From positions 36,085 to 100,084 of the forward strand of contig JAGATV010000045.1 of assembly GCA_017621075.1 (NCBI GenBank): a stretch of 64,000 bases of DNA, written 5' to 3'. A model generated the notes under the pieces. The model was not told where the DNA came from, made no database searches, and was given only the letters and a program-made list of their open reading frames with translations. Origin of the DNA: Lachnospiraceae bacterium (GTDB lineage Bacteria > Bacillota > Clostridia > Lachnospirales > Lachnospiraceae). Numbering within the stretch: position 1 is the first letter of the stretch; each line of letters opens with the position of its first letter. Shown piece after piece: positions 52,216 to 62,193 of this stretch. The translations under genes were made by a program, and so were the position numbers.

Positions 52216-55200
52216 TTAATCTGCCGTAAAGATCCAGCCCGGCAGCCATCTTAGGAAACGGTCCACAAAGGAGGCTTCCACAGGCTGCCCGGCAAGCACC
52301 GGATAGAAGAGTACAAACAGCACAAATGCCCACAGACCGTATAGGACAAGCAGAAAGCCGAATTTTCCTTTGGAGAGCCTGGGCTTAAACTGCATCAGAC
52401 TGTGGGCGATCATAAGCACCACAAAGGGCACACTGGGGAAATAGTGGTAAATAAAAGTGATACGGGTGACAAACACCCAGGGCAGGTACTGTGCCAGATA
52501 ACTGATGGTAAGCATCCGGGCGGTGGGGTCCTTTTTTTGGAAGGCCAGATAGAGCATATACAGGAAAGCAGGGATGCCCACCCACCATACCAGGGGATTT
52601 CCAAAAGCGCTGATACCTTCCCGCAGGGTGGCACCGGGAGTGCCGGAATAATACCAGATAGGAAGGCTCATAAGGGGCCACTGATACCAGGGGGAGGCAA
52701 AGGGGTGACGGGCGTTCAGATGGCTGTGATAGCGGAGCATAGCCCCCTGATTTTCAAACATTCTGAAAAAAAGTCCCGCCTCGGTATCATAAGTGCGGAA
52801 AGGCAGATAGGAGAGCAGGTAGATCCCCGCAGGGATGACTGCGAAGAAGACCAGGCAGAAAGCGATGGTCTTTTTTAAATTGGGCAGAAATACGTGCAGG
52901 ATATGCTGATGGGGTATGCCTGCCGTCACCTGATTGGGGGCAGCCTTTGCATACAGGTATTCCCGGTATCTTTGAAGCATACACCCGAAGAACAGGATTG
53001 CCAGCCCTGCCCCGGCATAGATCCCGGTCCATTTGCAGGCAATTCCAAGGCCCATGCTGATGCCGCAGGCGCCCAGGGGCAGAAAGGTCTCTTTTAGCGG
53101 GGTGTCATAAAAACTTTTTTGCAGATAGCAGTACATGCAAAAATACATGAGCAGTACAAAAAAAGTAATGTAAACATCGATGGTGGCAAGCCTGGTCTGG
53201 GCAAAGTGCATGAAATCAAAGGCGAACAGGACACAGGAAAGTGCCGATACCGCAGTGCTTTTCGTCACTTTTTTGGCAAATCCGTACAGGATGGGAAGCA
53301 TCAGAATGCCAAATACCGTACCGGTGATGCGCCATCCGAAAGGATTCATGCCAAAGACTGCGATCCCCAGGGCGATCAGGATCTTTCCAAGGGGAGGATG
53401 GGTGTTCTCATATGCAGGCAGCCCTTTCAGAAATTCATAAGCGGTGCGGGCATGATAGATCTCGTCAAAATACATACTGTTTCGGAAGGAACTTTTTTCC
53501 GGGTAAAGGTGGTTTTCGTCAAAAAGGGCCGGGTATTCTCCGGCATTTGCAGGAAGGGTCACATTTCCTTCCCCGTCCAGGAATACCAGTTCCAGGATAT
53601 TGGCAGAATCGTCTAAAAGGGTCAGGCGCAGATGGTTTGCGGTCCCGTTTAGCGTGAGAGTGTTCCAGGTAAAGACATTGCCCAGACAGATCTCTTCATC
53701 GGAGGATGGATATTCCACCGCAAAATGTCTGTCATGGCGGGGAGCGATATAGTAGGCCATCGCTACGGGCAGGGCATCCTCCGAAAAAGAAAGGTCGATG
53801 GCATCCCCTTCTTTTAAAAGACAGGCGCTTTCCGGGGCAGACCGGTCTCCCAGGTCATAGAGGGCAAAGAGACTGTAGACCGTCATAATGACGGTTAAGA
53901 GGATCAAATCCCACTTGCCCAAGGTAAGTCCCGGTGCGGAGGGAACAGGCGGACGGCCGTAAGAAGACTGCCGGGGCTGTCTGGAAAACAGCACGGTATA
54001 AAAATACCCCATACAGCAGATAAAACCGAAGGAGATCAGCCTGATCACCGGTGCTGTGGGGTCAAAATCCGCCGGATCATAGAGAAAGAGTACATGGGCG
54101 GTATTTAAAAAGTTCAGGATGGAAAAGGCACCGTAAGCAAAGTAGAGCCGTCTGTCCCCGGTGCAGAGAAAGGAAAGCAGCAGACAGAAAAGGGCCGGAT
54201 AGGAATATCTTTCATGCATGCGCACGGAAAAGGTGAACATAGTGAGTGTGACAAAAGCACATAACAGAGGATATTTTCCTGGATTGCCCGAAAGAAACCG
54301 GTGCAGGAGAAAAGTGCCTGCCACGATGGCGCACAGAAGCATCGGGTTCAGACAACGTAAGGGAACCCCGAAAAGGGCAGTTTCCTGGGAAGCCCAGTCC
54401 AGTCCCAAAAATCCGTAAAGGTTGTAGGCATTGACAGAGGCGTAAGGGTAGGAGGTCAGGGTGGAAAGATATTGTGAAAGAACCTTCAAAAGCCCGAAGG
54501 GCCGGCACAGAAGGTACATGCCGAACAGGACGGAAAGCCCCTGAAGGAGATGGCACAGGAGTTTTTTTGCGCGGCATCCTTTGGAAAAGATATGCTCTGC
54601 GGCTGCAGCCATCAGCACCGGGGTAAAAATGAGTGTCTGGGGTTTGATCAGGATGCCGAATCCATAGGCTGCATAAGCGGAAAACATCCGCCCCTTCATC
54701 AGGGACAGTACAAACAGGATCAGGGCAAGGGTAAAGACGGAGTCCACCTGTCCCCAGACGGCGGAATTTAAGATAATGGCAGGATTGTACAGATAAGAGG
54801 CGGCAAAGATCAGGGCAGCCCTTTCGGACAGCTTTGTTCTGCCTTCCCGGTAAAGCACAAGTCCGGCCAGAAGATCACAAATAATGGCAGGAAGTTTTAA
54901 GAGCAGGGTATGGGCCGGGGATAAAAAGGGAAGCTCCAGCAGGGATGTCAGCGCCCCGATGGGCCAAAGCAGATACAGATAGCCGGGGGGATAATCTGCA
55001 AACACCTCAGGGGAATAAAAGCCCCTTGGACCCACCTGGAAGATCCGTTCCGCCCAAAAGCCGAAGCAGAAGATATCGGTGTCCTGTCCCTTGGTAAAAC
55101 AGGCCAGGAAAAGCCTTGGGAGAAGGGCGGTCAAAAACAGCAGAAAAAGAGCGGCCCCGGTAACACTTTCCACCGGGGAATGCTTCCACAAACAATAACA

Positions 55201-55251
55201 AGCACAAAACAGAAACAGTGCAAAAAAAGCTGCTATCAGAATCCCTGTCAT
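52216..55251 (-). CDS. Double GT-C glycosyltransferase with C-terminal PMT domain
   Basis: The 1011-residue membrane protein joins two GT-C modules. The N-terminal module (about 1-435) has 10 or so membrane helices and an acidic first loop (KGQDTDIFCFGFWAERIF; FADYPPGYLYLLWPIG), like polyprenol-phosphate mannosyl- or glucosyltransferases. A helix at about 443-467 and a beta-sandwich-like extracytoplasmic section lead to a PMT/ArnT-like module (about 590-1011) with the catalytic FDEIYHARTAYEFL and THPPLGK motifs. PMT enzymes transfer mannose from dolichyl/polyprenyl phosphate to Ser/Thr of proteins. Pilins or surface lipoproteins may be targets; that is inferred. The start has AAAGGAA 8 bases upstream. 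Confidence 0.82.
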   Translation of the reverse strand: MTGILIAAFFALFLFCACYCLWKHSPVESVTGAALFLLFLTALLPRLFLACFTKGQDTDIFCFGFWAERIFQVGPRGFYSPEVFADYPPGYLYLLWPIGALTSLLELPFLSPAHTLLLKLPAIICDLLAGLVLYREGRTKLSERAALIFAASYLYNPAIILNSAVWGQVDSVFTLALILFVLSLMKGRMFSAYAAYGFGILIKPQTLIFTPVLMAAAAEHIFSKGCRAKKLLCHLLQGLSVLFGMYLLCRPFGLLKVLSQYLSTLTSYPYASVNAYNLYGFLGLDWASQETALFGVPLRCLNPMLLCAIVAGTFLLHRFLSGNPGKYPLLCAFVTLTMFTFSVRMHERYSYPALFCLLLSFLCTGDRRLYFAYGAFSILNFLNTAHVLFLYDPADFDPTAPVIRLISFGFICCMGYFYTVLFSRQPRQSSYGRPPVPSAPGLTLGKWDLILLTVIMTVYSLFALYDLGDRSAPESACLLKEGDAIDLSFSEDALPVAMAYYIAPRHDRHFAVEYPSSDEEICLGNVFTWNTLTLNGTANHLRLTLLDDSANILELVFLDGEGNVTLPANAGEYPALFDENHLYPEKSSFRNSMYFDEIYHARTAYEFLKGLPAYENTHPPLGKILIALGIAVFGMNPFGWRITGTVFGILMLPILYGFAKKVTKSTAVSALSCVLFAFDFMHFAQTRLATIDVYITFFVLLMYFCMYCYLQKSFYDTPLKETFLPLGACGISMGLGIACKWTGIYAGAGLAILFFGCMLQRYREYLYAKAAPNQVTAGIPHQHILHVFLPNLKKTIAFCLVFFAVIPAGIYLLSYLPFRTYDTEAGLFFRMFENQGAMLRYHSHLNARHPFASPWYQWPLMSLPIWYYSGTPGATLREGISAFGNPLVWWVGIPAFLYMLYLAFQKKDPTARMLTISYLAQYLPWVFVTRITFIYHYFPSVPFVVLMIAHSLMQFKPRLSKGKFGFLLVLYGLWAFVLFVLFYPVLAGQPVEASFVDRFLRWLPGWIFTAD

Positions 55252-55403
55252 AAAAATTCCTTTCCGGTGGGTGAAAATGCACAGTTATGGACATCGTTTG
55301 CCGATCGCATTCATTGTATCATAAATTTTAAGAAGGTGTAAAGAATAAGAGCAGAGCAACAATGAGAAAAGGACGACGGCACAAAAACAGGAGAGACACT
55401 GAT

Positions 55404-56189
55404 ATGAAATTTGATATGCATTGTCACACAAAGGAAGGGTCTTTGGATGGAAAAGTACCGGTGCAGGAATATATCCGCATCTTAAAGGAAAAAGGATTTG
55501 ACGGCATGCTTGTCAGCGACCACAATTCCTATAAAGGGTATCAATGCTTTCAGGAGTGGGAAAGGACACACCCGGACCCGGATTTCGTGATCTTAAAGGG
55601 AGTGGAATATGATACCATTGACGGGGGCCATATCCTGGTGATCATGCCGGAAGATGTGAAGCTGCGCATCCTGGAGCTGCGGGGACTTCCGGTAAGATTC
55701 CTGGTCGAGATCGTCCATGCAAAGGGCGGCATTTTAGGGCCGGCGCACCCCTGCGGGGACCGGTATGTCAGCATCTTCAATACCCGCAGGCACAGATACA
55801 AAAGAGAGGTGATGGAATCCTTTGATTTTCTGGAGGGATTCAATGCCTGTGAGGCCGAAGAAAGCAACAAAGAGGCGCAGGAGATCGCAAAGAAGTATCA
55901 CAAACCGGCCCTGGGGGGCAGCGATGCCCACAAGATGGCATGTGTGGGGCTTGCCTATACCTGGTTTGCGGATGAGATCCGCAGGGAATCGGACCTCATT
56001 TCCTGTATCAAAGCCGGGGAGGGAATCACCTGCGGGGGCAGTTATTACCGGGGGACCACCCGGGCAAAGATCGGAAAGGCAAAGGAAATCCTCATCAGAG
56101 GCTTCTGGATCTACAACCGGCTGGGGAGCTTCTTAAAGCGCCACAGGCGCAAGCTGGAGATGCGCCGCTTCCGCATTTCAAAAGATTAA
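55404..56189 (+). CDS. PHP-domain metal-dependent phosphoesterase
   Basis: The start is the ATG at 55404, with GGAGAG 8 bases upstream; 14 Arg/Lys-rich upstream codons are in frame but look non-coding. The 261-residue protein has the four PHP motifs: DMHCHTKEGSLDG, VSDHNSYKG, GPAHPCGDRY and GGSDAHK, whose His and Asp residues bind three metals. Such stand-alone PHP proteins hydrolyse small phosphoesters (for example AMP or 3',5'-bisphosphates in TrpH). The C-terminal 40 residues are very basic. Substrate unknown. Confidence 0.87.
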   Translation: MKFDMHCHTKEGSLDGKVPVQEYIRILKEKGFDGMLVSDHNSYKGYQCFQEWERTHPDPDFVILKGVEYDTIDGGHILVIMPEDVKLRILELRGLPVRFLVEIVHAKGGILGPAHPCGDRYVSIFNTRRHRYKREVMESFDFLEGFNACEAEESNKEAQEIAKKYHKPALGGSDAHKMACVGLAYTWFADEIRRESDLISCIKAGEGITCGGSYYRGTTRAKIGKAKEILIRGFWIYNRLGSFLKRHRRKLEMRRFRISKD

Positions 56190-56267
56190 CAAAAGATTAC
56201 AAAGAATGTATTAACACATTAATATAAGTTCATAAATTCTTAAGGTGTATTTTTACAGAGAGTATTG

Positions 56268-56273
56268 TATAAT
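56268..56273 (+). promoter_or_regulatory. -10 box of a promoter for the lipoprotein/ABC operon
   Basis: A perfect TATAAT lies 45 bases upstream of the solute-binding lipoprotein gene. No good -35 box is seen at 16-18 bases, so activation by a regulator is possible. A small hairpin (AGGGC / GCCCT, 56282-56298) follows in the leader. Confidence 0.4.
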
Positions 56274-56317
56274 AATTGTAAAGGGCAGAGATCGCCCTAA
56301 AATGAGGAGGAACTGAT

Positions 56318-58594
56318 ATGAAAAGATATCGGAGAGCGATGGCACTGATATTGTCTGCCGTCATGATATGTTCTCTGGCAGCCTGCGGAGGGAAAGAAGA
56401 TACCCAGAAACAGGAGGCAGAAGCAAAAGAATACACTTATGTTGCAGAGTATATGGATGTTGCAGGAAAGGAAGGAGAGAGTGTGAACTTTTACAGGTCA
56501 CAGGTCCAAAACGGCTTCCTTTATTACACATCCTATTCTTATGATGAGGCATCAGACACTTCTTCCGAAAATCTGTGCGAATATTCCCTGGATGAGAAAA
56601 AGGTTGTCAGGGAGCTTGACCTGATCGGAGGACAGACAAACAGGAATATCAATGATTACCGGGTATCCGGTGACGGAAGCATCTACACGCTGGAATATGC
56701 TTACAACGAGGATTATTCCGATCAGAAGATCCTGCTGTGTATCTATGATACCCAGGGGAACAGGACCGCAGAGCAGGATATTACGGATACGATCAATGAC
56801 GGCTCCGAATATGCTTATGTGGAACAGATGCTGGTGGACGGTGAGAACCGGATCTATCTGTGTGGCAATCAGAAGATCTTTTTGTTTGACGGGGACGGAC
56901 AAGCCCGGGGGATCATCAGTCTGGATACCTGGATGAACGGTATGAGCGTCGGCAGCGACGGCAAGGTTTACGGCTGTTATTATGATCAGAGCTCCCAGGA
57001 CGGCAGCTATTGCCTGGCGGAGATCGACTTTGACGGCAGGAAGATGGGGACGGTATACAATCATTTCCCCAGTGGCAACAATGTCACTCCGGGTACGGAG
57101 AAAGATTTCCTGATCAGCAGCAGTAGTTCCGTCTACCGATATGACCTGAATACCTGTACTTATGAAAAACTGTTTGACTGGCTGGACAGCGATATCAACG
57201 GTACATATGTGGAGTCCGTCAGTGCAATGGAGGATGGCAGGATCGCAGTCCTGATACAGGATTGGGAGACCAATGACAACAGTATTGCCCTTTTGACCAG
57301 GAAAAGGACGGCTGACCTGCCCAAGAAGTCCACCATTACGATAGGCACCCTGGGCATCAGTCAGGATCTTCAGGCAGCAGCCGTGAAATTCAACAAACAG
57401 AGCGATACCTACCGTGTAACCGTAAAAAATTATATGGATGAGAACAGCTGGAGCGAGGACTCTTACAAGAATGCCATCACCGGCATGAATAATGACATCA
57501 CTTCGGGAAGCAACTGTCCTGATATCATCGATCTGTCTTCCGTCAATGTGGAGCAGCTTTCGGCAAAGGGGGTCTTTGAGGATCTGACCCCTTATCTGGA
57601 AAAGAGTGCGGTCCTTGACAAGGAGGATTACCTGGAGAATGTACTGGACAGCTATACCTTCGACGGGAAGCTCATCGGTATTCCGTATTCCTTCTATATC
57701 ATAACTGTGGTGGGCAAGACCTCCGACCTTGGGGCAGAACCCGGTTGGAGTCTGGAGGAGATGATGGCATACTCCGAGGCTCATCCCGGTGCAGCCTTGT
57801 TCGACGGCGCAGTCAAGAATACGATCCTGTATTATTGTCTGGCATATAATCAGGATCAGTTCATTGACTATAGCACGGGAACCTGTAAATATGATTCCCG
57901 GGAATTTAAGGATATCCTGACGTTTGCCGCAGGGTTCCCCGATGAGTACGACTGGCAGGCCGATGACAGATCCACGCCTTTGAAGATGCAGGCGGGCGAG
58001 GTCCTTTTGGATGCGGTGTCTATTGATGATTTTGAGTCCATACAGCCTTATGAGGCAATGTTCAACGAACCGGTGACCTTTATCGGTTTCCCCAATTCCG
58101 ATGGCAGCAACGGCTGTATGTTGAATGCCAGCGGTGCTTATGCCATCTCTTCCAAGGCAAAGAACAAGGAAGGGGCATGGGCCTTTATCGAGAGTTATCT
58201 GAACCGGGAGGCCGGTGGTATGTTCAGTTGGGGATTTTCCAGCAGAAAGAGTGTGTTGGAGGCCAAGATCGAAGAAGTCACCAATGTGACTTATCTGACG
58301 GATGAAAAAGGAGAACTGATCCTGGATGAAGACGGCAATCCCATTCCCGAGGGCGGCAGCGGCGGAATCGGTTACGGCGACTGGGAGTTTGACTATCATC
58401 CCGTGACCCGGGAAGAAGTAGATATTGTGATGGGACTGATAGAAGGTGCCAAACCGGCAGCCTCCATGGATAATGAGATCATGACCATCATTTTGGAAGA
58501 GACTGAACCTTTCTTCCGGGGCCAGAAGACGGTGGATGACGTGGCAGGGATTATACAGAGCCGTATCCAGCTCTATGTGAATGAGAACCAATAG
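56318..58594 (+). CDS. Solute-binding lipoprotein with N-terminal propeller-like domain
   Basis: The 758-residue protein has a lipoprotein signal with lipobox LAAC (C23). Residues about 40-330 contain repeats typical of a beta-propeller (YRVSGDGSIYTLEYA, ENRIYLCGNQKIFLFDGDG, SVGSDGKVYGCYYD). Residues about 335-758 form a family 1 (MalE/UgpB-like) binding protein, starting STITIGTLGISQDLQAAAV, with NCPDIIDLS and the C-terminal TVDDVAGIIQSRIQLYV. Normal binding proteins have 400-450 residues, so the propeller is an addition. Two sugar-type permease genes follow. It probably binds an oligosaccharide; the propeller's role is unknown. Confidence 0.87.
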   Translation: MKRYRRAMALILSAVMICSLAACGGKEDTQKQEAEAKEYTYVAEYMDVAGKEGESVNFYRSQVQNGFLYYTSYSYDEASDTSSENLCEYSLDEKKVVRELDLIGGQTNRNINDYRVSGDGSIYTLEYAYNEDYSDQKILLCIYDTQGNRTAEQDITDTINDGSEYAYVEQMLVDGENRIYLCGNQKIFLFDGDGQARGIISLDTWMNGMSVGSDGKVYGCYYDQSSQDGSYCLAEIDFDGRKMGTVYNHFPSGNNVTPGTEKDFLISSSSSVYRYDLNTCTYEKLFDWLDSDINGTYVESVSAMEDGRIAVLIQDWETNDNSIALLTRKRTADLPKKSTITIGTLGISQDLQAAAVKFNKQSDTYRVTVKNYMDENSWSEDSYKNAITGMNNDITSGSNCPDIIDLSSVNVEQLSAKGVFEDLTPYLEKSAVLDKEDYLENVLDSYTFDGKLIGIPYSFYIITVVGKTSDLGAEPGWSLEEMMAYSEAHPGAALFDGAVKNTILYYCLAYNQDQFIDYSTGTCKYDSREFKDILTFAAGFPDEYDWQADDRSTPLKMQAGEVLLDAVSIDDFESIQPYEAMFNEPVTFIGFPNSDGSNGCMLNASGAYAISSKAKNKEGAWAFIESYLNREAGGMFSWGFSSRKSVLEAKIEEVTNVTYLTDEKGELILDEDGNPIPEGGSGGIGYGDWEFDYHPVTREEVDIVMGLIEGAKPAASMDNEIMTIILEETEPFFRGQKTVDDVAGIIQSRIQLYVNENQ

Positions 58595-58605
58595 AGGTGT
58601 GAAAG

Positions 58606-59520
58606 TTGAAAGAAGAGCAGCTTCGGAAACAGAAGAAACAGCATAAAAGGATATCAAAGAGCAAGCGCAAGGTACAGCTGCGGTCAGGGTTGTTTCTTGC
58701 CCCCAGTTTTCTCGGCGTGCTGGTGTTCTTTATCCTGCCTTTTTTGGTGGTGATCTACTATTCCATGGTGGATAACCCCATCAGTGCGAATTTTGTGTTC
58801 CTGGACAATTTTAAACAGGTGATACGCAATACCGCATTCCGGACGGCAGTGAAGAACACTGCAATGTTCTCAGCCATAGCGGTGCCGTTGGCGGTGGTAT
58901 TGTCCCTGCTCCTTGCCATCGTGCTGGAGGCGAAGCTCCCTTTCAGAAGCCAGTTTCGGACCTTCTTTTTAAGCCCCCTGATGGTGCCGGTGGCATCCGT
59001 TGTGCTGATCTGGCAGGTATTGTTCCACTATAACGGGGCTGTGAATGAAGTGCTTCTGCATTTGGGGGGTACGAAGATCGACTGGATGAAATCAGAGTAC
59101 TCCATTTATGTGGTAGTGATCCTGTTTTTGTGGAAGAATCTGGGCTACAACATGATCCTGTTCATGGCTGCACTGGCCAGCATCCCCAAGGACATCCTGG
59201 AGGTGGCCAGGCTGGAGAGCGCAACCCCTTTACAGACATTTTTTTATATCAAGATCAGGTATCTTTCTTCCACCATCCTTTTTGTGACCATCATGTCCCT
59301 GATCAGCTCTTTCAAGATCTTTCGTGAGATCTATCTGCTGACCACGGACTATCCATATGACTCGATTTATATGTTGCAGCATTTCATGAACAATAAGTTC
59401 AAGAATCTGGATTATCAGACTCTGTCTGCGGCGGCGATCCTTATGTCCTTAGTGATGATCGTGATCATCGGCACCTTATTCCTGGTGGAAAATCATTTTG
59501 GAAAGGATGTGGAAGGATGA
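58606..59520 (+). CDS. ABC transporter permease, MalF/UgpA type
   Basis: The TTG start follows AGAGGTG at a normal distance and lies 11 bases after the lipoprotein stop. The 304-residue protein has about six membrane helices and the EAA-like loop (DILEVARLESATPLQTFFYI) that contacts the ATPase. It forms the importer channel with the next gene. ATPase not encoded nearby in the visible part; a shared MsmK-type ATPase from elsewhere is common in Firmicutes. Confidence 0.92.
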   Translation: MKEEQLRKQKKQHKRISKSKRKVQLRSGLFLAPSFLGVLVFFILPFLVVIYYSMVDNPISANFVFLDNFKQVIRNTAFRTAVKNTAMFSAIAVPLAVVLSLLLAIVLEAKLPFRSQFRTFFLSPLMVPVASVVLIWQVLFHYNGAVNEVLLHLGGTKIDWMKSEYSIYVVVILFLWKNLGYNMILFMAALASIPKDILEVARLESATPLQTFFYIKIRYLSSTILFVTIMSLISSFKIFREIYLLTTDYPYDSIYMLQHFMNNKFKNLDYQTLSAAAILMSLVMIVIIGTLFLVENHFGKDVEG

Positions 59521-60488
59521 TGAACGGTCGGAAGAACCATGAGAAAAGCAACGGGACGGTGAGGGCGGACAGAAGTGTCAGGAGTGTCAGACACACCGGG
59601 AGGAAAAAGCTGTGGAGCACCTTCAAGATCGCTTTGGCCACGGTGATCGCAGCATTTTTTGCTATCCTGTTTCTGATGCCCATCGTGCTCACCATCACCA
59701 ATTCCTTTATGTCAGCGTCAGAGATATCGGCCAATTACGGTTCCGTATTTGCCACCAATGAATACGGCGGAAAGGTGTATATCTCAGAGAAGGTGAACTT
59801 GAAATTCATCCCGGATATGGTCTCCTTCAGCCAGTACATCACAGTGCTGTTCAAGAGCCCGGACTATCTTTTAAAGTTTTGGAATTCTGTGATCCTCACA
59901 GGTCCCATAGTTGTATTTCAGCTGCTGGTGGCGTCCCTGGCCTCCTACGGATTTGCCAGGTACAAGGGAAAACTCAGGCAGATCATATTCTTTGCCTATA
60001 TCATATTGATGCTGATGCCCTATCAGGTAACCCTGGTGCCCAACTACCTGGTTTCGGAGTGGCTGGGGCTTTTGGATTCCTACTGGGCGATCTGGCTGCC
60101 CGGGATCTTCTCTCCTTTTGCCGTGTACCTGCTTACGAAATTCATGCGCAGGATACCCACTTCCGTGATGGAAGCGGCACAGATAGACGGTGCAGGGGAG
60201 TGGCAGATATTCAGAAGGATCTGTATGCCGCTTTGCAAGGGGGCTCTGTGTTCTGCGGCGATTCTGATCTTCATGGATTACTGGAATATGGTAGAGCAGC
60301 CTCTGATCCTTTTATCCGATGCGGAAAGGCATCCGCTGTCAGTATTCCTAAGCAAGATCAACAGTGGTGAGATCGGGCTGGCATTTGCGGTGGCGACCAT
60401 CTATATGGTGCCCAGCCTTTTGGTATTCCTCTACGGAGAGGAGTATCTGGTAGAAGGGATCACATACCAGGGCGGAATCAAGGGCTAA
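59517..60488 (+). CDS. ABC transporter permease, MalG/UgpE type
   Basis: The 323-residue protein overlaps the first permease by 4 bases. After a basic tail of about 35 residues it has six membrane helices and the clear EAA loop VMEAAQIDGAGEWQIFRRIC. It includes a longer extracytoplasmic loop after helix 1 (residues about 65-105) than usual. It is the second half of the importer channel. Confidence 0.93.
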   Translation: MMNGRKNHEKSNGTVRADRSVRSVRHTGRKKLWSTFKIALATVIAAFFAILFLMPIVLTITNSFMSASEISANYGSVFATNEYGGKVYISEKVNLKFIPDMVSFSQYITVLFKSPDYLLKFWNSVILTGPIVVFQLLVASLASYGFARYKGKLRQIIFFAYIILMLMPYQVTLVPNYLVSEWLGLLDSYWAIWLPGIFSPFAVYLLTKFMRRIPTSVMEAAQIDGAGEWQIFRRICMPLCKGALCSAAILIFMDYWNMVEQPLILLSDAERHPLSVFLSKINSGEIGLAFAVATIYMVPSLLVFLYGEEYLVEGITYQGGIKG

Positions 60489-60542
60489 AGGACCATCCAA
60501 AGGTCCTTTCGGAAGATAGAAGAAACAGTGAGGGAAACAAAA

Positions 60543-62183
60543 ATGAACGAGAATGGAAGAAACAGACGGGAATGGGTAAAGACGGCAGCCATTATTTTTC
60601 TGTCGGTGCTGCTGGTGCTGACCTTTTTCTCAAATACCATCATGAATTATTCCCTGCCGGAGGTGGCTGCCCAGTATGTGCAGTCGGGAAGCATTACCGC
60701 AAAGATCCGGGGCAACGGCATCATAGAGAGCGGGGACCCATATAATGTCATGGTAAAGCAGACCAGAAAGGTCCAAAGCGTAGCTGTGAAGGAGGGAGAT
60801 CAGGTACAGAAGGGTGACGTACTCCTGTATCTGGAGGATGAGGAGAGTACGGAATTAAAGACTGCTCAGGATAAACTGGAAGCGGCCCAGCAGGCTTATG
60901 ACCTGGCACTGTTGTCCGCAGATGTGAATGCAGGTGCCATAAGCGGCGCCAACAGCAATACCTCCACTGCCAGCTACCGTCAGCAGATCACCGATGCCCA
61001 GAATGCAGTCAAGAAGGCCCAGGCAGAAGTGGATGCACTGCAGGAGGACTACGATGAACTGGGAGCCAAGATCGTACTGAATACCTCAGAGACGCCGGAT
61101 GTGGAGGATGAGGAGAAAGCCCTTGAGAACGCAAAGACGGCCAAGGAGAATGCTGATTTTGCCCTGACGGAGGCAAAGAACCGGCTCAGTGCCATTGAGG
61201 CGCAGCTGGAGTATGCAGGAAGCGTCAGCAGCGGTGACAGTGATGATCAGGCCACCATTGACAGTCTCACCGCACAGAAGGCGGAAGCCCAACTGGCTGT
61301 GATCTCTGCCCAGGCCGCAGCCAATGATGCCCAGCTTGCTTATGACAGGGCAAAGACGGCACTGGACAACAAGAAGGACAAAGAAGACAATGCAGGCTCC
61401 ATTGCCTCCCTGACCCATGAACAGAATAAAGTAAAAGTAAATCTGGATGAGGCTAAAAAGACGCTGACCGAGAAGCAGACGGCGCTGACAGAGCTTACGA
61501 ACGACATCAACAAGACCCTGAATCTGGAAAGCCTTTATAAGGCTGTCACCGACGCTAAGGAAGAGGTGGATAAGGAACTGGAAAAATCTGTGGATGCCGT
61601 AGTGACGGCAGAGATTTCCGGCACTGTCACCAGGATCAATGCCGTTGCCGGCAAGGAAGTGTCCGCTGCGGAGGCAGTGGCAGTGTTACAGCCGGAAGGA
61701 AAGGGTTATACCATGAGCTTTTCCGTCACCAATGACCAGGCAAAACGCCTGTCGGTAGGCGATGTGGCAGATATTGTGAATTCCTGGCGCTATGAAGACG
61801 TGAAGGTGACGCTCTCCGGTATCAAACCGGATACGGCAGACCCGGGACAGAAGAAGCTTTTGACTTTCGATGTGACGGGAAGCGTCACTCCGGGGCAGAG
61901 CCTGAGTATCTCAGTGGGACAGAAGAGCGCCAATTATGATCTGATCGTGCCCAACAGTGCCATCCGGGAAGACAATAACGGAAAATTTGTACTGATCGTA
62001 GAGTCCAAATCCAGCCCCTTAGGCAATCGCTATGTGGCTACCCGGGTGGATGTGGAGGTGTTAGCCAGCGATGATACCCAGTCTGCCGTCAGAGGAGGGC
62101 TCTACGGCTATGAATTTGTCATCACCACTTCCACACAGCCTGTGGAAGCCGGCAAGCTGGTCAGACTGTCGAACAATAATTAA
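60543..62183 (+). CDS. HlyD/MacA-like periplasmic-adaptor-type protein
   Basis: The ATG at 60543 has GAGGGA 7 bases upstream. The 546-residue protein has one membrane helix (AAIIFLSVLLVLTFFSNTIM), a biotinyl-lipoyl half motif (VQSVAVKEGDQVQKGDVLLY), a very long coiled coil (about 95-345, Ala/Glu/Lys/Asp-rich) with the second lipoyl half near 350, then beta-barrel domains (VSVGQ and TRVDVEVLASDD). It is of the MacA/HlyD export adaptor type, yet the organism is monoderm. Such adaptors in Firmicutes work with MacB-like ABC pumps. The coiled coil is longer than in MacA. Confidence 0.85.
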   Translation: MNENGRNRREWVKTAAIIFLSVLLVLTFFSNTIMNYSLPEVAAQYVQSGSITAKIRGNGIIESGDPYNVMVKQTRKVQSVAVKEGDQVQKGDVLLYLEDEESTELKTAQDKLEAAQQAYDLALLSADVNAGAISGANSNTSTASYRQQITDAQNAVKKAQAEVDALQEDYDELGAKIVLNTSETPDVEDEEKALENAKTAKENADFALTEAKNRLSAIEAQLEYAGSVSSGDSDDQATIDSLTAQKAEAQLAVISAQAAANDAQLAYDRAKTALDNKKDKEDNAGSIASLTHEQNKVKVNLDEAKKTLTEKQTALTELTNDINKTLNLESLYKAVTDAKEEVDKELEKSVDAVVTAEISGTVTRINAVAGKEVSAAEAVAVLQPEGKGYTMSFSVTNDQAKRLSVGDVADIVNSWRYEDVKVTLSGIKPDTADPGQKKLLTFDVTGSVTPGQSLSISVGQKSANYDLIVPNSAIREDNNGKFVLIVESKSSPLGNRYVATRVDVEVLASDDTQSAVRGGLYGYEFVITTSTQPVEAGKLVRLSNNN

Positions 62184-62193
62184 GGAGTAGGCC

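Noticed and set aside
56552-58657. A 701-codon open frame on the minus strand opposite the solute-binding lipoprotein gene
   Set aside because: It is the mirror of a clear lipoprotein gene with strong codon pattern; its product has no recognisable domain and no ribosome site. Long antisense frames arise here by codon bias.
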